DNA of 64,000 nucleotides, taken from the NCBI RefSeq assembly GCF_029542085.1, contig NZ_CP107036.1, positions 186,001-250,000 of the forward strand. Reading direction: 5' to 3'. How positions within the stretch are numbered: the first letter of the stretch is position 1; each line of letters opens with the position of its first letter. A program made the position numbers and the translations under genes. The notes under the pieces are model-generated. The model ran no database searches and was not told where the DNA came from. It saw only the letters and a program-made list of their open reading frames with translations. The stretch is from Sphingobacterium sp. ML3W (GTDB lineage Bacteria; Bacteroidota; Bacteroidia; Sphingobacteriales; Sphingobacteriaceae). Positions 59,637 through 64,000 of this stretch are shown one piece after another.

Positions 59637-60515
59637 ATGAAGAATATAGTTTTTCCGATGTCCATACTGACCGCAAGTTTGTTTTTTACGGGATGTGGTG
59701 TCAGTAAAAAAACATATGTAGGTTTGCAGACAGAGTATAAAAATCTGCAAACACAGTATCAGGATAGTCAACTTCAATTGACTGAAAGTCGGTCACGGAT
59801 TAAGAGTTTGGAAGACCAATTAGCTTCAGAACGACAAAATAATGCTGATCTTAAAGCTGCTTATGCTGCATTGCAGGGTTCTTTGGATAAGAGTATCAAT
59901 CAAAACTCACAGGGAAACGTCAATATTTCCAAGCTTGTTGATGAAATCAATGCTTCAAATAAATACATTAAACATCTTGTTGAGACCAAGAACAAGTCTG
60001 ACTCGTTGAATTTGGTGTTGACAAATAATCTGACCCGGTCACTGAGTCGTGAGGAATTACAAGAAGTTGATGTGCAGGTGTTAAAAGGTGTCGTTTATAT
60101 TTCACTGGCAGATAATATGCTGTACAAGTCTGGAAGTTATGAAATCAGTGATCGTGCTGATATGACTTTAAGCAAAATAGCGAAGATTATTCAAGATTAT
60201 AGAGATTATGAAGTGCTGATAGAGGGTAATACAGATACAGACCCGATTTCGAAACCAAATATTCGAAACAATTGGGATTTAAGTACATTACGGGCTTCTT
60301 CTGTCGTTCAGGCATTGCAAACCAAGTATGGTGTTGATCCGAAGCGACTAACAGCTGGTGGTAGGGGAGAGTATAATCCTGTAGCCGACAATTCAACAGC
60401 TCTTGGAAAACAACGCAACCGGAGAACACAGATTATTATTACACCTAAGTTGGATCAATTTATGGAATTGATCGACAAAGCCCCAGAGCCGACTGAGGTT
60501 ACACCGGCACAATAA
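59637..60515 (+). CDS. OmpA-family lipoprotein with coiled-coil linker
   Basis: A 292-residue lipoprotein: signal ending in FFTGC with Cys20, a coiled coil from about residue 27 to 130 (QTEYKNLQTQYQDSQLQLTE, with heptads), and a C-terminal OmpA peptidoglycan-binding domain (about 150-275). Within it are VLIEGNTDTDPI, the NNWDLSTLRASSVVQAL block and GRGEYNPVADNSTALGKQRN, containing the Asp and Arg that contact diaminopimelate. It should tether the outer membrane to peptidoglycan across the periplasm. A perfect hairpin terminator follows. Confidence 0.9.
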   Translation: MKNIVFPMSILTASLFFTGCGVSKKTYVGLQTEYKNLQTQYQDSQLQLTESRSRIKSLEDQLASERQNNADLKAAYAALQGSLDKSINQNSQGNVNISKLVDEINASNKYIKHLVETKNKSDSLNLVLTNNLTRSLSREELQEVDVQVLKGVVYISLADNMLYKSGSYEISDRADMTLSKIAKIIQDYRDYEVLIEGNTDTDPISKPNIRNNWDLSTLRASSVVQALQTKYGVDPKRLTAGGRGEYNPVADNSTALGKQRNRRTQIIITPKLDQFMELIDKAPEPTEVTPAQ

Positions 60516-60558
60516 TGAAAATTAGATAAATAGCTGTCAGCTCGATATTGTGTACAGT

Positions 60559-60597
60559 AAAAAAATCCTTTCCAGCTTTTGGAAAGGATTTTTTTTA
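60559..60597. terminator. Bidirectional terminator between OmpA and the GMC pair
   Basis: A perfect 15-bp stem, AAAAAAATCCTTTCC (60559-60573) with its complement (60581-60595), has a 7-nt loop. It reaches the stop codon of the convergent subunit-3 gene. Confidence 0.9.
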
Positions 60598-61227
60598 TCC
60601 AAAGAATTTAGTTGGATCGAAACCATGTTCTTTCAGCACATCGTCCGGAACACCATTCCATACGCCAGGTTTATTACCAGCATATCCGATATCTTTGATG
60701 CCAATTTCGCTGGTATAGAAACCAGAAGACGTCAGGTTGCGCATCAAGGAGAAAAATGCTGCTCCTTGCTGCATTTCGGGTTTTGCCAATTCAGGATAAG
60801 CAATTTCATCAATGAGTGCTAATTGATCCTTTGTGTCGCATTTTATAAATACATTACCATACCGTCTTTTGGTCTGAAGATCAAGCCAGCGTAGTCCACC
60901 ACGCATAGGGATTTTGTTGTCAGGCAAATCCTTTACCATAAACTCGATAAAATCCGGAACACCCGCCTCGGAGGCGCTGCCTGATTTGCTGTCTTTTGGA
61001 ATAATGATGTCGGCTAAAACAGTTATTGTTGCCATTTCATGTTCATCAAAAAACTTTTCTTCTTTTAGCCGTGCTGTCCGTTCATATTCAAAATCTTGGA
61101 CACCGGGTAGTTTATCAGCATTTGCGGCGGTTGTATTTTTTGCGTCTTTTGTGTTACAAGCTGCGGTTAAAAGACCTGATCCAGCAGCAATAAAGCCTAG
61201 TGCTTTTAGCGATTCTCTTCTATTCAT
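60595..61227 (-). CDS. Gluconate 2-dehydrogenase subunit 3-family protein
   Basis: A 210-residue small subunit paired with a GMC-type flavoprotein. The N-terminus MNRRESLKALGFIAAGSG has a twin-Arg-like export signal, and Cys24 (LLTAAC) suggests lipidation. The body matches the subunit-3 family (ATITVLADIIIPKDSKSGSA, then PDFIEFMVKDL, and FFSLMRNLTSSGFYTSEIGI with a Tyr-rich end). In this family the subunit acts as folding or export partner of a membrane dehydrogenase such as FAD gluconate, fructose or glucoside-3-dehydrogenase. It lies 3 bp after the large subunit. Confidence 0.87.
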   Translation of the reverse strand: MNRRESLKALGFIAAGSGLLTAACNTKDAKNTTAANADKLPGVQDFEYERTARLKEEKFFDEHEMATITVLADIIIPKDSKSGSASEAGVPDFIEFMVKDLPDNKIPMRGGLRWLDLQTKRRYGNVFIKCDTKDQLALIDEIAYPELAKPEMQQGAAFFSLMRNLTSSGFYTSEIGIKDIGYAGNKPGVWNGVPDDVLKEHGFDPTKFFG

Positions 61228-61230
61228 GCT

Positions 61231-62967
61231 TTAACCATTTAATTTTTTCTTTTCCTGCAATATATATTCTGCGGTACGCATCGATAGTGCTAGAATTGTC
61301 CATGTCAGGTTTTTATCTCCTTGTTGTACAAATGGTCCAGCATCGACCACATAAAGGTTTTTACAGTCATGTGCCTGTCCCCATTTGTTTAATACCGATG
61401 TTTTTGGATCGTTCCCCATTCTGGTGGTGCCACCTTCATGAATAATTTTCCCGGGAGCCTCTAGACCATATAAGGTGTCAGCACCTGGAATTTTCGATGT
61501 GATGACAGCACCCATTTCATGCATGATGGATTGGAACGTCTCCTGCATATGCTTTGCTTGGGCGATTTCTTCATTTGCCCATTTGTAATTGAAACGGAGT
61601 ACAGGGATTCCAAATTTGTCAACTTGGTTCGGGTCGATTTCACAGTAATTATCTTTTCTTGCCAATGCGGTGCCACGTCCAGCCATACCAACATTTGCGC
61701 CATAGTAACTACGGTAGTCTTCTTTAAGCGCTGTGCCATATCCACCCTTTGCTTTTGTTTTTCCGTCGCCGCCTTTTCCGGCGTCATTTACCTTTGGTAC
61801 CCAGTTTAGGAACCCATAAGATGGCATATGTAGACCACCACCATATTCAATATGGTATCCTCTCGGGAAATTCAGTTTCGCGTTGTCTTCCCACCAAGGT
61901 GAATAGATATGGACACTACCAACGCCGTCTTCGTTATATCTTTTACGATCGAGTAATTGTGGTAAGTAACCGGAGAGACTGGCACCGGTGGAGTCGTGAA
62001 GATACCTGCCGACCAAGCCGCTGCTGTTACCAACACCACCGGGATGTGCTTTAGATTTTGAATTTAACATAATCCGGGCGCTTTCACAGGCACTGGCGCC
62101 AAGAATTACAGTTTTTCCTTTTACCGTATATTCCTGTAAATCTTTTGTGTCAACATAGGAGACACCGATAGCCAATCCTTCGTCGTTGGTCAATACTTCT
62201 CGTACCATTGCATTGTCGATTACCTTTAAATTCCCGGTTTTCATTGCGGGAATGACCAAGCACGATGAGGATGAGAAATCGCCATATACTTTACATGCGC
62301 GACCACATTGGCCACAGTAGAAACAAGTGCCTCGGTCTTTAATATCTTTGGATACTTCGGTTAGCACGGCACCCCGTCCCGGAATGACTGGTACACCAGC
62401 TTTCTTGGCGCCTTTTGCAATATATAGTTCATTAAGACGAGGCTTAGGAGGTTTCATAAAAATACCATCAGGTTCGTTATGTATACCTTCGGCTGTACCA
62501 TAAATACCGATCATACGGTCTACGCGATCATAAAATGGTTTGACTTCATCATAAGTGATAGGCCATTCATCGGTGATACCATCTTTCGGTTTGAAATCAT
62601 CGGGCCCCATACGCAATGAAATACGGCCCCAGTGATTGGTTCTACCTCCGAGCATCCTTGCTCTGAACCATTCGAATTCGGTTCCACTAACTTTACTGTA
62701 AGGTTCTCCTTCGATTTGCCAGCCACCAAAGGCCGCATCGAAATCGCCAAAAGGTCGTGTCGTACCAGCTCCTCTCCGGGGTGATTCCCAGGGCCAACGT
62801 AACTGCAACGAATCTTTCGCGGGATCGTAAAATGGGCCAGCTTCCAGCATCAATACTTTGAGACCCGCATGTGCGAGGATATATCCGGCCATACCTCCAC
62901 CTGCACCTGAGCCTACGACGATAGCGTCAAACAATTCGGGATTCTCTTTAATTTGATAATTTGACAT
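61231..62967 (-). CDS. GMC-family FAD oxidoreductase (periplasmic sugar dehydrogenase-like large subunit)
   Basis: A 578-residue flavoprotein. The FAD motif is AIVVGSGAGGGMAGYILAHA (15-34). A Cys cluster, TCFYCGQCGRACKVY (about 219-233), is like that which holds an iron-sulfur cluster in some FAD sugar dehydrogenases. The C-terminal GGTTRMG region (about 513-519) and NLYVVDAGPF complete the fold. No own signal peptide is visible; it probably crosses the membrane with its Tat-like partner. By analogy with lactose/glucoside-3-dehydrogenases it may oxidise a sugar at C3. No cytochrome subunit adjoins. Confidence 0.87.
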   Translation of the reverse strand: MSNYQIKENPELFDAIVVGSGAGGGMAGYILAHAGLKVLMLEAGPFYDPAKDSLQLRWPWESPRRGAGTTRPFGDFDAAFGGWQIEGEPYSKVSGTEFEWFRARMLGGRTNHWGRISLRMGPDDFKPKDGITDEWPITYDEVKPFYDRVDRMIGIYGTAEGIHNEPDGIFMKPPKPRLNELYIAKGAKKAGVPVIPGRGAVLTEVSKDIKDRGTCFYCGQCGRACKVYGDFSSSSCLVIPAMKTGNLKVIDNAMVREVLTNDEGLAIGVSYVDTKDLQEYTVKGKTVILGASACESARIMLNSKSKAHPGGVGNSSGLVGRYLHDSTGASLSGYLPQLLDRKRYNEDGVGSVHIYSPWWEDNAKLNFPRGYHIEYGGGLHMPSYGFLNWVPKVNDAGKGGDGKTKAKGGYGTALKEDYRSYYGANVGMAGRGTALARKDNYCEIDPNQVDKFGIPVLRFNYKWANEEIAQAKHMQETFQSIMHEMGAVITSKIPGADTLYGLEAPGKIIHEGGTTRMGNDPKTSVLNKWGQAHDCKNLYVVDAGPFVQQGDKNLTWTILALSMRTAEYILQEKKKLNG

Positions 62968-63272
62968 AATTAAATTGAGTAATTAATTGAAAAGCCTCCG
63001 AGAAACATTTTTTTATGAAATTCTATCTCTGCAGGAAGGTTCAACTAATTGATGGTTATTGTTTCATGTTTAAAATCATCGTGAATATATTGATAAAATT
63101 TTATTTTTTTTCAATTTAATTTATCGTTTTAGCATTATTCTAAATAAAGAATAGGAGATTGTTACAAAATAAGGTGTAGTTTGCTGGAATGAACCCCGAT
63201 TGGTCAAGTACGCTGAGATAAAAAATTAAGCCGATATCAAGGTATCAGAAATATCGGCTGTTTTTATTGTAC
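62968..63272. other. Intergenic region between the GMC gene and ABC-F gene
   Basis: 305 bp. Besides the ABC-F terminator at 63229-63259 it is AT-rich, and presumably carries the promoter of the GMC/subunit-3 operon. No gene is seen. Confidence 0.6.
63224..63262 (-). terminator. Terminator of the ABC-F gene
   Basis: AGCCGATAT (63229-63237) pairs with ATATCGGCT (63251-63259), with a 13-nt loop and, on the minus strand, a T-run at plus-strand 63221-63225. Confidence 0.82.
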
Positions 63273-64000
63273 CTAATTTTTTAAACTGATCGTTCTGTCT
63301 ATGCCGATATCATCTTGAAACATTTCATCATGGGAGATGACAAGGAGTGTACCTTTATAGTGTTGAATCGCTCGGGTAAGGATGCGAATGTTTTGAATAT
63401 CCAGATTATTGGTAGGTTCATCTAACACAATGAGATCCGGAGCCTGTTGTCTAATTGTTAAGCAGCATAGAATCAGGCGCATTTTTTCGCCGCCACTTAA
63501 AAGCCGACAAGGCTTGTCCCAGTCATCCTTCCCAAATAAAAAGCGGTTGAGTCTGATTTTGATATCATGTTCGGGTAGCGATTCACTGTTATAATATTGA
63601 GCCTGCTCATAAACACTCAACCGAAGATCAATAAGTGAATACTCCTGGTCGAGATAGATAGCGCTAAAGCGCTGTCGTTCGACCTGACCTTGAGCGGGGC
63701 TGAGCTGACCTAAAAGGATTTTGATCAATGTGGTTTTACCGGAACCATTTTTTCCCTGTAAGATGATACGCTCCCCGCTGAATATTTGCAGATCAATATT
63801 TTCCTGCCAAAGTTCAGTTGTATTGTATTTGAAGTTAATTTTGGTCGCTTTTATCATACTTTTTCCCTGGGGGAAGTCACTGTTTCCTAAATCAATTTTC
63901 ATTTCATCTAAGACCGCTTTCGTGCCTCTAAGTTCTTGCAGATTGGATTTCATGTCTCCAATTTTGTCCTGATGGACACTTTTGATTTTGGCTGTACTTT
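63273..64000 (-). CDS. ABC-F family ATPase, C-terminal half (5' end outside window)
   Basis: The minus-strand frame stays open to the window edge, so the gene continues upstream. About 242 codons are seen: part of the inter-domain linker and the second ATP-binding cassette, with Walker A GKNGSGKTT, signature LSGGEKMRL, Walker B LIVLDEPTNNLD and H-loop VISHDEMF. No membrane helices exist, as in ABC-F proteins, which act on ribosomes to resolve stalls or confer antibiotic resistance. Sequence identity to a named resistance gene cannot be judged from this part. The ATG at 63953 is internal to the linker, not a start. Confidence 0.88.
   Translation of the reverse strand, partial: STAKIKSVHQDKIGDMKSNLQELRGTKAVLDEMKIDLGNSDFPQGKSMIKATKINFKYNTTELWQENIDLQIFSGERIILQGKNGSGKTTLIKILLGQLSPAQGQVERQRFSAIYLDQEYSLIDLRLSVYEQAQYYNSESLPEHDIKIRLNRFLFGKDDWDKPCRLLSGGEKMRLILCCLTIRQQAPDLIVLDEPTNNLDIQNIRILTRAIQHYKGTLLVISHDEMFQDDIGIDRTISLKN

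Overview
The window reads as chromosomal DNA of a Bacteroidota bacterium, most likely a Sphingobacteriaceae member such as Sphingobacterium. Reasons: AT-rich DNA; several promoters of the TTTG / TAnnTTTG type found in this phylum; large TonB-dependent receptors; DUF3857 transglutaminase-like proteins; a glycine/ornithine-lipid acyltransferase pair; and the envelope order OmpH, OmpH, BamA, UppS, NadK. The genus is inferred. I see no phage, insertion sequence, CRISPR array or rRNA operon.

Layout. 1-1250: end of an MgtE magnesium transporter, then three near-identical tRNA-Asn genes and a terminator. 1273-13062: core metabolism and regulation (PfkB kinase, ECF sigma factor with a cytochrome b5-like protein, MurB, TetR, YpdA-type flavoprotein, FUSC membrane protein, PEP carboxylase, a DUF4142-like lipoprotein, Ppx/GppA), then tRNA-Leu. 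13309-22630: SRPBCC and DinB genes, then an accessory gene run of TetR regulator, TonB receptor, parallel beta-helix lipoprotein, diheme c-type cytochrome, aldehyde dehydrogenase and LOG protein. A perfect 59-nt palindrome lies just upstream of the TetR gene. The beta-helix/cytochrome couple matches a known two-gene pair of unknown function and is the best candidate here for an undescribed system.

22765-26649: a siderophore-type TonB receptor, a periplasmic metal-chelate binding lipoprotein and a methyltransferase in a tight operon with no permease. 27038-29138: a membrane iron-sulfur pair related to HdrC/HdrD. 29318-37298: a TetR regulator, then the outer-membrane biogenesis run on the minus strand. 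37544-39342: two acyltransferases probably making amino-acid-containing lipids. 39376-43224: glycerol uptake and catabolism, glpF-glpK-glpD. 43571-50164: thioredoxin-like protein, six tandem 11-bp repeats, arginine decarboxylase divergent from ArgS, a Gfo/Idh/MocA oxidoreductase and a HI0933-type flavoprotein.

50336-64000: WYL regulator, RNase P RNA, an orphan NtrC-type regulator with an altered GAFTGA loop, a HAD hydrolase, two DUF3857 transglutaminase-like proteins (one without its catalytic Cys and His), orphan small proteins, an OmpA lipoprotein, a gluconate-dehydrogenase-subunit-3/GMC oxidoreductase pair, and the 3' part of an ABC-F gene.

Family assignments come from recognising motifs by eye. 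No database search was run, so gene symbols are given only for well-known families.
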